The translations under genes and the position numbers were made by a program. Positions 8,019 through 16,594 of a stretch of DNA of 64,000 bases are shown one piece after another. Below the pieces are notes generated by a model. It ran no database searches and was not told where the DNA came from. It saw only the letters and a program-made list of their open reading frames with translations. The stretch comes from Methanotorris igneus Kol 5 (GTDB lineage: Archaea; AGJL01; Methanococci; Methanococcales; Methanococcaceae): NCBI RefSeq assembly GCF_000214415.1, contig NC_015562.1, forward strand, positions 310,001 to 374,000, in the 5' to 3' direction. How positions within the stretch are numbered: position 1 is the stretch's first letter; every line of letters starts with the position of its first letter.

Positions 8019-8408
8019 ATGTGTATATTTTGCAAAATAGTGAATAAAGAAATCCCTGCAAAGATTGTTTATGAGGATGAGGATACTATGGCGTTCTTAG
8101 ATATAAATCCAAGAAATAAGGGGCATACATTGGTAATTCCAAAAAAGCATTATGAAACTCTTGATGAGATGCCAGATGAAGAGTTAGCAAAGTTGATGAA
8201 AGCTGTCAAAAAAGTTGTTGAAATTTTAAAACCATTGAACTTTGATGGATACAACATAATAAACAATAACAAACCTGCTGCTGGTCAAGAAGTTCCACAT
8301 GTGCACTTCCACATCATCCCAAGATACCAAAATGATGGAGATGTTGTTAAGTTTGGGGAAGTTAAAAAGATAGATTTGGATGAAGTTGAAAAAATAATAA
8401 AACAATGA
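8019..8408 (+). CDS. HIT family nucleotide hydrolase (Hint-like)
   Basis: 129 residues. The histidine triad HVHFHI sits near residue 95 and the N-terminal CIFCKIV with GHTLVIPKKH is typical of Hint proteins, which hydrolyse AMP linked to amines or lysine. The Cys pair at the N-terminus probably binds zinc with a later His, as in some family members. ATG behind AGGTGATATC. Single gene between divergent and convergent neighbours. Physiological substrate unknown. Confidence 0.95.
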   Translation: MCIFCKIVNKEIPAKIVYEDEDTMAFLDINPRNKGHTLVIPKKHYETLDEMPDEELAKLMKAVKKVVEILKPLNFDGYNIINNNKPAAGQEVPHVHFHIIPRYQNDGDVVKFGEVKKIDLDEVEKIIKQ

Positions 8409-8430
8409 AAAAATGAAAAAATTAGCAAAA

Positions 8431-8554
8431 TATAGTTGTATGCGTTAGAGTTTGGAAATATGCTGCTGATGAATTTTTAATGACTGTAAGCCATTTCAAA
8501 TTATAACGGCAAAACTCCTGGGTTTTGCCACATATAATTCCGCACACAACTATA
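8431..8554. repeat. palindromic mobile repeat, family A, copy 1
   Basis: Begins TATAGTTGTATGCGTTAGA and ends CCGCACACAACTATA, so its ends are imperfect inverted repeats. The centre includes a GGCAAAA...TTTTGCC hairpin. Same family as 9905, 10434 and 14702. It has no coding content and fits a miniature inverted-repeat element or a stable RNA fold. Confidence 0.75.
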
Positions 8555-8604
8555 AATAAAGGATTATAGAAAATCCAAAAATAGGAGAATTTATAGAAGA
8601 ATAT

Positions 8605-8769
8605 TTATTTTCTTCTCCTACCTCTTTTTGCATTTATATCAAATGTCATTTCAGTGTTGCAGTTTTCACATTTTGGTATTGGGATTTGGGATGCCATGCA
8701 TGGGCAGACATCTAATTTAAGCGTCACTCTTCTTTTGCAATTTGGACATATTAAATTCCATACAATCAT
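8605..8769 (-). CDS. small zinc-ribbon protein
   Basis: 54 residues. ATG at 8769 has the strong site AAAGGTGATGCT. It reads ICPNC, then CPCMA and CENCNTEM, a set of CxxC/CxC knuckles suited to one or two zinc ions, and ends with a basic tail GRRRK. Such small proteins often bind nucleic acid or act as transcription or ribosome accessories. I do not recognise a named family. It lies just downstream of the permease gene on the same strand (gap about 25 bases) in the direction of transcription. Confidence 0.7.
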   Translation of the reverse strand: MIVWNLICPNCKRRVTLKLDVCPCMASQIPIPKCENCNTEMTFDINAKRGRRRK

Positions 8770-8794
8770 AGCATCACCTTTTTTAGAGTATTTT

Positions 8795-9871
8795 TTAGAG
8801 TATTAGGCCTGCAATTAAACCTGCAATAGTTGAGAATATAACAACAAGTCCCAAGTAAGTTAATGCCTTTTTAACCCCCAAGATTCTTGAGATTGTGAGG
8901 ACTGTAGGAATGCTTAAACTTGGACCTGCTAAAAGGAGAGCCATTGCAGGCCCAACACCCATACCCAATTCCATCAATGATTTTATGATTGGCACTTCGG
9001 TTAAAGTAGCGAAATACATCAAAGCCCCTATTAATGATGCCACAAAGTTTGCCATTATTGAATTTCCACCAACATACTGCCCAATTAATTCAGGTGGTAT
9101 AACTGCCTTCAAAATTCCCGCTATTGCTATACCAATCAACAACAACGGCACAACCATCCTTGTGAGAATGAAGGTTTCTCTTAACCATGCCTTTATCTCA
9201 TCTGTTTTGAACCATTTTTTTACAACTACTACAAGAACTACTGCAAAGATAATTGTTAATAAATGCTTAACCAAAAATCCACCATACAATGGAACACTTA
9301 AAATTGGCACTAACTTAGGTGAAGCGGTAATTATCAGAAGCATTGCAAGTTGTATTAGGAAGAAAATTGCAGTTTGATATCCAGGTCTTGTTGATATGCT
9401 ATTTGCTTTTCCTATTCTAAACCTTCTTTTATTTTCATGGGATTTGAATATGAGCTCCATTGATAGGCCTATCAGTATAGACAACAATATCGCAAACACA
9501 GCCCTTGTAAATCCAATCCCCCAGCCAAGCAATGCTGCTGAGTAGAATATCGCAAGGACATTTATTGCAGGCCCAGAAAACAAAAAGGTTGTTGCTGGAC
9601 CAATTCCTGCCCCTCTTTTGTATATCCCAGCGAATAAAGGCAAGATGGTGCATGAACACACTGCAAGTAAGCATCCACTTACAGATGCAACCAAGTAGGA
9701 TATGTGCTTTGGTGTATCTGGGCCGAAGTATTTTATTATGAAGTTTTTGTTTATCATTGATGCTATTCCACCCGCCATAAAGAAGGCAATTGTAAGTGCT
9801 ATAACCCTGTTTAAATTCAAATAATCAATTAAAGTTTGTATCGCCACATTTAGCAAATATATCGCATCCAC
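8795..9871 (-). CDS. ArsP/DUF318-type membrane permease
   Basis: 358 residues, about eight to ten helices. Signature CSCTILPLFAGIYKRGAG followed by GPATTFLFSGPAINVLA, and the internally repeated GVGPAMALLLAGPSLSIPT, define the COG0701 permease family, which includes exporters of organoarsenicals and an essentially uncharacterised archaeal group. The two related GP-rich hairpins suggest internal duplication. GTG start with GGTGGTTGT. A zinc-ribbon gene follows on the same strand. Substrate not predictable. Confidence 0.85.
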   Translation of the reverse strand: MDAIYLLNVAIQTLIDYLNLNRVIALTIAFFMAGGIASMINKNFIIKYFGPDTPKHISYLVASVSGCLLAVCSCTILPLFAGIYKRGAGIGPATTFLFSGPAINVLAIFYSAALLGWGIGFTRAVFAILLSILIGLSMELIFKSHENKRRFRIGKANSISTRPGYQTAIFFLIQLAMLLIITASPKLVPILSVPLYGGFLVKHLLTIIFAVVLVVVVKKWFKTDEIKAWLRETFILTRMVVPLLLIGIAIAGILKAVIPPELIGQYVGGNSIMANFVASLIGALMYFATLTEVPIIKSLMELGMGVGPAMALLLAGPSLSIPTVLTISRILGVKKALTYLGLVVIFSTIAGLIAGLIL

Positions 9872-10250
9872 ACAACCACCTTTTTTAAATTTTATGTGTC
9901 TATATATAGTCGTGTGCGTTAGAAATTGGAATATGCTGTTGGTAAATTTTTAACGATTGTAGAATTATTTCAAATTTTAAGGAAGAATAAAGATTATCTG
10001 AAAATTCATTGGCATATAAATAAGTTTAAAAATTAATGGCAAAACTATGTTTTGCCGTATATTAATTCCGCACACGACTATATTCCCTACTTATATTTAT
10101 AATTTTCGATATATCGATTAATTTCAATATTTTTCAAAAATATTTAAATATTCAAATATATAAATAAAACCTTTAAATAAAGATAAACGAAACTTTTAGA
10201 ACAAGTTCACAAAAATCTAAATATATAAATATAAATTCCTAAAATAAAAA
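9872..10250. other. intergenic region before tRNA-Val, mostly repeat family A
   Basis: Holds the family A repeat (9905-10082) and then about 170 bases of AT-rich DNA with no reading frame of note. Confidence 0.6.
9905..10082. repeat. palindromic mobile repeat, family A, copy 2
   Basis: Starts TATAGTCGTGTGCGTTAGAA and ends TTCCGCACACGACTATA, a near-perfect inverted repeat of the termini. Shares the internal text GGAATATGCTGTTGGTAAATT with the other copies and carries one GGCAAAA...TTTTGCC palindrome near its right end. Confidence 0.8.
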
Positions 10251-10326
10251 TGGTGGGCCCGGGGGGATTCGAACCCCCGACCTTCGCCTTGTGAGGGCGA
10301 CGTCATAGCCACTAGACCACGGGCCC
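10251..10326 (-). tRNA. tRNA-Val (anticodon CAC)
   Basis: Full cloverleaf of 76 nt including an encoded CCA (10251-10253). Acceptor stem GGGCCCG/CGGGCCC, anticodon arm TCGCC-CTCACAA-GGCGA with CAC, T arm GGGGGTTCGAATCCCCC. High GC against the AT-rich surroundings, as expected in a thermophile. Confidence 0.96.
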
Positions 10327-10894
10327 ACATATAGTCGTTGTGAATTTTTGCACTTATGGACATAAATAAAATTTAGCGTATAAACAATTTGTTGATAATC
10401 ATTACTGAAATTTTAGGAATATTTTATGTTATTTATAGTCGTGTGCGTTAGAAAGGTTTTTTGGCAAAACTGAAAGTTTTGCCGTATGTCTTTTGGCAAA
10501 ATCCAAGGGATTTTGCCGTATAATTTGGAAATATACTATTGATAAATTCTTAAAGATTTGTCCCTTATTTCAATTTTTTGGCAAAACCTTTTGGGTTTTG
10601 CCGTATATTTTAAGGAAGGATAAAGATTATTTAAAAATTCATTAATGCGTAAATACGTTTAAGAATCCACTGCAATCTTCGGTTGCAGGGAAGTTGAATA
10701 ATCGTAGGTTATTCAACTATTCCGCACACGACTATAATTGCTGGGTAACTGTATAAATACTACAACCAACAAAATAACTTCAAAACAATAATAAACAAAA
10801 ATTAGATTTTTAAGTTTTTCGGTGCAACATCCAAAAACAAAGGTAATAATAGTATTCAGTTCCAACTAAAATTTAACATCCTCTGGTGAAAATT
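10327..10894. other. intergenic region before DNA ligase, mainly repeat family A
   Basis: Contains the 303-bp family A repeat (10434-10736) and about 150 bases of leader before the ligase gene. No other gene seen. Confidence 0.6.
10434..10736. repeat. palindromic mobile repeat, family A, long copy 3 with nested hairpins
   Basis: Ends TATAGTCGTGTGCGTTAGAA / TTCCGCACACGACTATA. Inside are three GGCAAAA...TTTTGCC palindromes (about 10459, 10493, 10580) plus a CTGCAATCTTCGGTTGCAG hairpin and an AATAATCGTAGGTTATT hairpin. Copy 4 at 14702 has the same order, so the nested state is older than one of the transpositions. Confidence 0.85.
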
Positions 10895-12625
10895 ATGTTA
10901 TGGAAGGATGTCTGTGAGATATATAACAAAATAGAAAACACTACAAAAAGATTGGAGAAAAGGGACTATTTTATAAAATTAATTGACAAAGTTAAACATA
11001 GTGGAAAACCTAAAGATTTAAAGAAAATTTGTTATTTAACAATTGGAAGGGTTTTTCCAGAATATGATGAGAGAGAACTGGGAATAGGTTCAAAGTTATT
11101 AATTGGTGCTATAGTATCAACTGGTATAAAGGAGAAGGAATTATTGGAAAAAATAAAAGAAACTGGAGATATTGGTTTGGCAATAGAGAAATTGAAGTCA
11201 AGCATAAAGCAAGTATCTTTATTTACCAAGCCCCTCGAAGTTGATGAGGTTTATGAAACACTGAGAAAAGTTGCTGAAATTGAGGGGGAACAATCCCAAA
11301 AGAAGAAACTTAGACATATATCAAGTTTATTTTTGAGGGCGAGCCCTATTGAGAGTAGATATTTGGCAAGGGTAATTTTGGAGGATATGAGAATTGGAAT
11401 GAACATTCCAACAATTATTGAGGCATTATCGCTCTATTTCAATGTTCCAAAAGAAAAATTAGAGAGAATTTACGCAGTAACAAATGACATTGGATTGTTG
11501 GCAGAGAAGTTAATGGAAGAGGATTTGGATAGTGAAGAGTTGAAACTAAGGGTATTTAGACCTATAAAGCCAATGTTAGCTCAATTAGTGCCATCAATAA
11601 AGGATGCAATAAATGAGATGAAGATGCCCCAATTTGAGACAAAGTATGATGGTGCAAGGGTGCAAATCCACAAAAAAGATGGAAAAGTTAAGATTTACAG
11701 TAGGAGGTTAGAAGATGTTACAAACGCTATCCCAGAAATAAGAGAGGCAATTGAAAAATTGGAAGCAGATAACTTTATAATTGAAGGGGAGTGTGTAGCA
11801 ATTGATACATCAACTGGAAAACCAAGACCTTTCCAAGATATTTTAAGGAGGTTTAGGAGAAAGTATGATATTGATAAAATGATGAAGGAAATAAACTTGA
11901 GGGTTTATCTTTTTGATGTTTTATATTATAAGGGTAGAGAATTTATTGATTTGCCTCTAAGTGAAAGGAGGAAAACATTAGAAGAAATTTTAGGCATAGA
12001 GAATGATTGGAGAAAAGATAGAGAAAAGATTGAAAGAGAACTCAAATCCAAAAAAATCATCGATATATCATACAAATTGATAACTGATGACGTTGAGGAG
12101 GCAGAGGAATTTTATAAGTGGAGTTTAGGTATTGGTCATGAGGGTGTGATGATTAAGAATTTAGATGCCATCTACACTCCTGGGAGTAGGGTAAGGACGA
12201 TGTATAAATTTAAACCTACATTAGAGAATCTTGATGTTGTAATAACAAAGGCAAAGAGGGGAATGGGTAAAAGAAAGGATTGGTTTGGTTCTTATGAAAT
12301 ATCTGTTAGGGATGAGGAGGGGAATTTATATTCAATTGGGCATGTTGGGACTGGTTTAACGGAGGACGATCTGGAGAGATTAACGAAGATGATCAACGAA
12401 ATAATTATTGAGGATTTAGGAGAGGAGGTTGTCGTTGAGCCAAAGATTGTTGTTGAAGTTGCTTATGAGGAGATTCAAAAATCAGATAAGTATCCCTGTG
12501 GTTATGCTTTAAGATTCCCAAGAATCGTTAGGTTTAGAGAAGATAAATCTGTAAATGATATAAACACATTAGATGACGTCAAGAGAATTTATGAAATTCA
12601 ACATAAAGCCGTTGAGACTGTTTAA
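10895..12625 (+). CDS. lig: ATP-dependent DNA ligase
   Basis: 576 residues, the usual archaeal length. Seals nicks in DNA during replication and repair. The adenylation motif KYDGAR places the nucleophilic Lys at residue 250; further nucleotidyltransferase motifs are EGECVAID, LFDVLYYKG, EGVMIKNLDA and YKFKP. The N-terminal 220 residues form the helical DNA-binding domain and the C-terminal part the OB fold. ATG 10895 is chosen since CTGGTGA precedes it; a GTG nine bases earlier lies inside that site. Stands alone, downstream of a long repeat. Confidence 0.97.
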   Translation: MLWKDVCEIYNKIENTTKRLEKRDYFIKLIDKVKHSGKPKDLKKICYLTIGRVFPEYDERELGIGSKLLIGAIVSTGIKEKELLEKIKETGDIGLAIEKLKSSIKQVSLFTKPLEVDEVYETLRKVAEIEGEQSQKKKLRHISSLFLRASPIESRYLARVILEDMRIGMNIPTIIEALSLYFNVPKEKLERIYAVTNDIGLLAEKLMEEDLDSEELKLRVFRPIKPMLAQLVPSIKDAINEMKMPQFETKYDGARVQIHKKDGKVKIYSRRLEDVTNAIPEIREAIEKLEADNFIIEGECVAIDTSTGKPRPFQDILRRFRRKYDIDKMMKEINLRVYLFDVLYYKGREFIDLPLSERRKTLEEILGIENDWRKDREKIERELKSKKIIDISYKLITDDVEEAEEFYKWSLGIGHEGVMIKNLDAIYTPGSRVRTMYKFKPTLENLDVVITKAKRGMGKRKDWFGSYEISVRDEEGNLYSIGHVGTGLTEDDLERLTKMINEIIIEDLGEEVVVEPKIVVEVAYEEIQKSDKYPCGYALRFPRIVRFREDKSVNDINTLDDVKRIYEIQHKAVETV

Positions 12626-12719
12626 TTTTTCATAAATATTTCCAAATTTTTTATTATTTAGTGTTAATGTTAAATGTGGTAAATATAAATTCAAAAAATT
12701 GAGTAGGAGTAAGTAGTAT

Positions 12720-13679
12720 TTAGTTATGAAATAGTAGCAACCATATTATTATCAAAATGTCCAATAATAAAGTTATTGCCGCATTAATAATGACTATCTT
12801 AGTCCCTAATTTAGCTCCAAACAAAGAAACATGTAAAGGTAGGGAGTGTTTAGCATATCTACTTGAAAGGGTTATAACATTTCCAATAATTAGACCAATC
12901 AAAACTTCTTTTGAACTCAAAATTCCCTCATTTAAAAATCCACCAGCCATAACTATTGCTGCATGGACATTCATAATCTCAGTTAACGCTAAAATTCCAA
13001 CATTAGGATTCAGATGCAAAAAATTCGTTATTGGCTCAACGAATCTCTTAACATAATCAAAAAACCCAATTTTTGATAAATAGACAACCAATGTCATCAT
13101 AAAGAACATTACCGGAATCAACCTCTTAGCAAACCTCAAAGTGCTTTTAAACGACTTCTTTACATTTTCTTTTTTGTCCATTTTACCGATATTTGGCATC
13201 TCAAAATTACAATCTTTTGATATAATGGACAAATACAAAAACCCAATTATTGTTTTTGTGAATGCAACTCCTAACCTAATCAAAACAAACAAAACTCCAG
13301 TAATACCCAAAATTGGAATAACAACAGGAATAAAAAACGTGAATGTATGTGATAGCACAGATGGGAAAGAGTTTGCTAATGATGTTCCAATAATCTCTTT
13401 TTCATTTATTTTATTTTCTTTTAACCCCTCCGCTAAAATTGAATATCCAACAGTAGGACTAAAAAAGCATGCTAAGATTGAAGATATTGAAAGAGGGTTT
13501 ATTTTCAATCTTTTTAGAATTGGAGATAATAAATCACTAACTTTTTTCATAATGCCAGTGTTCATGATATAATTAACAATAAACATGGTTATTAAAACAA
13601 TAATGGATATTTTTACTGTGTAGAGTGTAGATATTTTTAAGGTGTTTATTAAAGCATTGAGATAAAACTCCAAATCCAT
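12720..13679 (-). CDS. nucleoside-recognition (gate) domain membrane protein
   Basis: 319 residues, eight or so helices. Two halves each with the gate-domain pattern: ACFFSPTVGYSILAEGLKENKINEKEIIG in the first and EIMNVHAAIVMAGGFL in the second. These proteins occur in methanogens near metal or cobamide genes (M. jannaschii has several) and probably form a channel or transporter; substrate unknown. ATG behind GGTGATGTT. The neighbour upstream on the same strand is cbiZ, so a link to cobinamide handling is possible but unproven. Confidence 0.75.
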   Translation of the reverse strand: MDLEFYLNALINTLKISTLYTVKISIIVLITMFIVNYIMNTGIMKKVSDLLSPILKRLKINPLSISSILACFFSPTVGYSILAEGLKENKINEKEIIGTSLANSFPSVLSHTFTFFIPVVIPILGITGVLFVLIRLGVAFTKTIIGFLYLSIISKDCNFEMPNIGKMDKKENVKKSFKSTLRFAKRLIPVMFFMMTLVVYLSKIGFFDYVKRFVEPITNFLHLNPNVGILALTEIMNVHAAIVMAGGFLNEGILSSKEVLIGLIIGNVITLSSRYAKHSLPLHVSLFGAKLGTKIVIINAAITLLLDILIIIWLLLFHN

Positions 13680-13702
13680 AACATCACCAAAGTGTTTTTA
13701 TA

Positions 13703-13770
13703 ATTTTGGCAAAATCCCTTAGATTTTGCCGTATAGATTAATGGCAAAACCCAAAGGGTTTTGCTGTATA
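13703..13770. repeat. two GGCAAAA palindromes
   Basis: Two ~28-bp palindromes in the gap between cbiZ and the gate-protein gene: TTTTGGCAAAATCCC...ATTTTGCCGTATA and ATGGCAAAACCCAAAGGGTTTTGC. They are the same units found nested in family A repeats, here free-standing. They may fold as hairpins in the cbiZ transcript and act as terminator or stability element. Confidence 0.7.
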
Positions 13771-13781
13771 ATAATCTTCAT

Positions 13782-14549
13782 TTACTTTTTTATTCCATCC
13801 TGCTTAATTAATGCCTCTATTACACTCCTCTTTACAGCTTTAGCTATCATCTCTCCCATCTTTGTATGCCCTCCAGTATAATCAACTCCCCTACCAAAAC
13901 CTTTGACAACCACAACATTATCTGTTCCAGTTCCAGTAGCTAAAAGCTCTGGATGTTTTGTGCTTCTTATATTTAGCTCTTGGAAGGCATTTGTTTTTGC
14001 TTCAGTTATTGTTATTATTGCTCTTACCATTGCCCCATCTGTTAGATTTGCATTGGTTATTAAAATTATATTAACTGTCCCTACCTTTTCTTTTGGTATT
14101 AGCTTTCCATCAACTATTTTGTATGTTTTAAAATCTTTCTCTATATAATCAGCTTCCTCATCCCCCAACCTTATTGCATTATATTTAGCTCCAGCGGTTG
14201 TAAAAGCAATAACATAAAATTCATCAAACTCTTCTTTTGCAACTGCTAAGTTATCCATATTTGCTCCAGTTGATAGTAATGCAATATCTTCTTTTTTTAT
14301 TCCAATTTCATTTAAAACATGGCTCTCATAATCTTTATAATTATGAACTTTATCCCAAAATGGAACTGGAACTGAATGATTTCCAACATATTTAACTTCC
14401 TTAAATCCTTCTCTTGTTGATAAAACCCTCCTTTTATTTTCAAACTCAATTATTAATGTTTTTGTTTTTTCAGCATCATTTTCAATTTCAACTGTATGGG
14501 AAATTTTATATGCCCTCCAATCATCCATATCTAAAACTTTCTCTTTCAC
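13782..14549 (-). CDS. cbiZ: adenosylcobinamide amidohydrolase
   Basis: 255 residues. CbiZ removes the aminopropanol side chain from adenosylcobinamide so that salvaged corrinoids re-enter cobamide synthesis as cobyric acid. Family signatures are LLSTGANMDNLAV, AFTTAGAKYNAIRLGDE, NANLTDGAMVRAIITITEAKT, TGTGTDNVVVV and YTGGHTKMGE. I place the start at GTG 14549, which has AAGGTGAAAATT in front; the ATG at 14582 has no ribosome site. Methanogens need cobamides for the MtrA methyltransferase. Confidence 0.9.
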   Translation of the reverse strand: MKEKVLDMDDWRAYKISHTVEIENDAEKTKTLIIEFENKRRVLSTREGFKEVKYVGNHSVPVPFWDKVHNYKDYESHVLNEIGIKKEDIALLSTGANMDNLAVAKEEFDEFYVIAFTTAGAKYNAIRLGDEEADYIEKDFKTYKIVDGKLIPKEKVGTVNIILITNANLTDGAMVRAIITITEAKTNAFQELNIRSTKHPELLATGTGTDNVVVVKGFGRGVDYTGGHTKMGEMIAKAVKRSVIEALIKQDGIKK

Positions 14550-14701
14550 AATTTTCACCTTAATAGTTTCTTTTCTACGCATAAATCCAAATTTTTTATG
14601 GCATTAATCCTCTTTAAATATTTTTTTAAAATTATTAAAGTTGATTTTTCCTTTGCCAATGCATAAAACTCCCCATTGTTATCGTATATATGGATGTGGG
14701 T

Positions 14702-15005
14702 TATAGTCGTGTGCGTTAGAAGGGTTTTTTGGCAAAACTGAAAGTTTTGCCGTATGTCTTTTGGCAAAATCCAAGGGATTTTGCCGTATATCTTTTGGCA
14801 AAAACCCTTTGGGTTTTGCCGTATAATTTGGAAATATGCTATTGATAAATTCTTAAAGATTTATGCCTTATTTCAAATTTTAAGGAAGAATTATTGCCAT
14901 TCAAAATTCATTAATGCATATATAAGTTTAAAAATCCACTGCAACCTTCGGTTGCAGGGAAGTTGAATAATCGTAGATTATTCAACTATTCCGCACACTA
15001 CTATA
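14702..15005. repeat. palindromic mobile repeat, family A, long copy 4
   Basis: Very similar to copy 3: TATAGTCGTGTGCGTTAGAA at the left, CCGCACACTACTATA at the right, three GGCAAAA...TTTTGCC palindromes in tandem (14730-14821), then the CTGCAACCTTCGGTTGCAG and AATAATCGTAGATTATT hairpins. It lies upstream of cbiZ. Confidence 0.85.
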
Positions 15006-15907
15006 TTTTATCAGAGATTTTAAAAAATCTAAGGCCGTAGTTGCTATTAAACATATAAATAATTAAGTTATCTCAAAATTCTTTAAATGTTATGGGTTTT
15101 GTGTTTTTTAATTGCTTTACAATGATTAAGAAGGTGATGAAGTTAATTCATACATATAAATATTTAAATATGAAGTAAAGGTTAAAATATTATTGCTTAA
15201 TGTTATTCTTTATAACTTTATTATTAACAAGAAAAAGATGAAAAAAAATCAGTTAATAATATTTAAATACGTGATGGGCATTAGGGTTAACTCTAAAGTA
15301 GTAAAAGGACTATTTTTAGATTTTTGATTTATCTTGTCCTTTACTATAATCATTATTTGAACATTGATATGGATAAGTTTAAAAGTTTTCTTTTTTAGTA
15401 GGAAGTAACCTTCCGTTTACCGAAAAGTTTATATATTATATTTACACAATTACAAAACCAGACCCAGATAGATATAGAGGGTGACATTATGACGAGAGCC
15501 GCAGTGTTTCTTATATTTGCTATTGTTGTGCTCTCAAGGTGTACAAGTAACCAACCAACAACAAAATAATAAATTGCAAGAAGGTTAATATTTGATAATA
15601 ATTAAAAAGATCATATTAAGGCGTTAGTAATACTTAATTGTGAATGTTTAAAGCATTTATAAAACACAACCTCTTACACAAGCCACTACATCCAAATTCT
15701 TCAATTATACACCACCCTCACTTTTTGTATTCTATTTTTAACTCACCATATTTAAATTTTTTAATTATGCACCACCCTCATATTTGTATAATATTTTTGA
15801 TTATTACTAAATATTAACTTTTTTATAGTTTGTTATGATGTTCGGAGATACTGACATAATACGAAGTTATGAAACCATTATGCTTAAATACTTTTTGTCT
15901 TAATCTT
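15006..15907. other. long noncoding stretch with fossils and hairpins
   Basis: No intact gene. It holds an imperfect hairpin with arms AGTAAAAGGAC/GTCCTTTACT (about 15300-15352), the truncated modA-operon copy (15392-15569), two copies of the family C text TTTAAATTTTTTAATTATGCACCACCC (about 15700-15790), and a segment at 15783-15850 that is repeated in pieces at 22.57 and 22.81 kb (TTTTTGATTATTACTAAATAT; TTTTTTATAGTTTGTTATGA). Confidence 0.65.
15392..15569 (+). pseudogene. truncated duplicate of the small ORF plus modA signal peptide
   Basis: Almost identical to 23150-23315. It contains the last ~30 codons of the small upstream gene, the GGGTGAC ribosome site, and an ATG (15489) followed by a signal peptide ending LSRCTSNQPTTK and TAA (15567). 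The lipobox Gly is changed to Arg. Everything after the 26th codon of modA is missing. The truncation point equals the site where the functional modA has its displaced C-terminal half inserted. Confidence 0.85.
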
Positions 15908-15964
15908 ATGTAGTAACACATTTATATAAGGATTAATTTTAGTAAGTAACGTAAATTACTACAT
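15908..15964 (+). promoter_or_regulatory. promoter of the formylmethanofuran dehydrogenase operon with inverted repeats
   Basis: TATA box TTTATATAA at 15921-15929. It is bracketed by a perfect 9-bp inverted repeat ATGTAGTAA (15908-15916) and TTACTACAT (15956-15964); a shorter AGTAA-TTACT repeat lies inside. This could be an operator for a metal-responsive regulator of the ModE type, which is inference. Confidence 0.5.
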
Positions 15965-16012
15965 AATATAAATACGAAACCATTTTTAATTAACTCCGCT
16001 TGGAGGTAAATT

Positions 16013-16594
16013 ATGAATATTTCTGAAATGAGCAAAAGGGTTGGTATTAAGAAAGAGGATTTTGAAAAAGTTTTGGATTTTCATGGGTGTTTAAGTCCCG
16101 GCGTGCTTATAGGTATGCAGATGTTCAGTTTGGCAAAAAAAGTCCTTGATATTGATGAGAAAGATAGAATATATGTAACATGTGAAACACAAAATTGCCT
16201 TCCTGATGCCTTTCAAGTTCTTGGGAAATGCACAACAGGAAACAAGGGATTGAGAATTGTTGATACTGGAAAGATGGCAGTTACCGTAAATAAATGGGGA
16301 AGAGAAGGGGAGATTATAAAAGGGGTTAGAATAATCCTTGACGCTAAAAAAACAAAAAAATTCCCAAAACTCCATGCGTGGTATTTGAATATTGAAAAAG
16401 TTCCTCATGATGAGGTTATTTTAGATATCTTAAATGCTGGAGAGGATGTTTATTCTTATGAGTTTGTGGATATTATTGTTCCAAAAAAATCAAAGAAAAA
16501 AATAAAGTTTTGTGAGATTTGCAATGAGCCATTTGTTCAGAAGGGAGATGAAACTATCTGCCTATCCTGTCAAGGTAGTGTGGTGATAACATGA
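16013..16594 (+). CDS. fmdE: FmdE family protein (formylmethanofuran dehydrogenase subunit E-like)
   Basis: 193 residues. The N-terminal domain begins with DFHGCLSPGVLIG, the FmdE His-Cys metal motif, and CETQNCLPDAFQVLGKCTTGN. A C-terminal zinc ribbon has CEICNEPF and CLSCQG. FmdE co-purifies with molybdenum formylmethanofuran dehydrogenase; a catalytic role is not proven. It is the first gene of an operon: its stop overlaps the fwdA start (ATGA). Ribosome site GGAGGTAAATT is unusually strong. A long leader with an inverted-repeat promoter suggests regulation. Confidence 0.9.
   Translation: MNISEMSKRVGIKKEDFEKVLDFHGCLSPGVLIGMQMFSLAKKVLDIDEKDRIYVTCETQNCLPDAFQVLGKCTTGNKGLRIVDTGKMAVTVNKWGREGEIIKGVRIILDAKKTKKFPKLHAWYLNIEKVPHDEVILDILNAGEDVYSYEFVDIIVPKKSKKKIKFCEICNEPFVQKGDETICLSCQGSVVIT

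Noticed and set aside
14754-14966. Reading frame on the plus strand inside repeat family A
   Set aside because: Codes only through palindromes of the repeat; no ribosome site and no family similarity.
10434-15005. Clusters of short palindromes as a CRISPR array
   Set aside because: Spacing is irregular, units are inverted repeats within larger elements, there are no uniform spacers and no cas genes.
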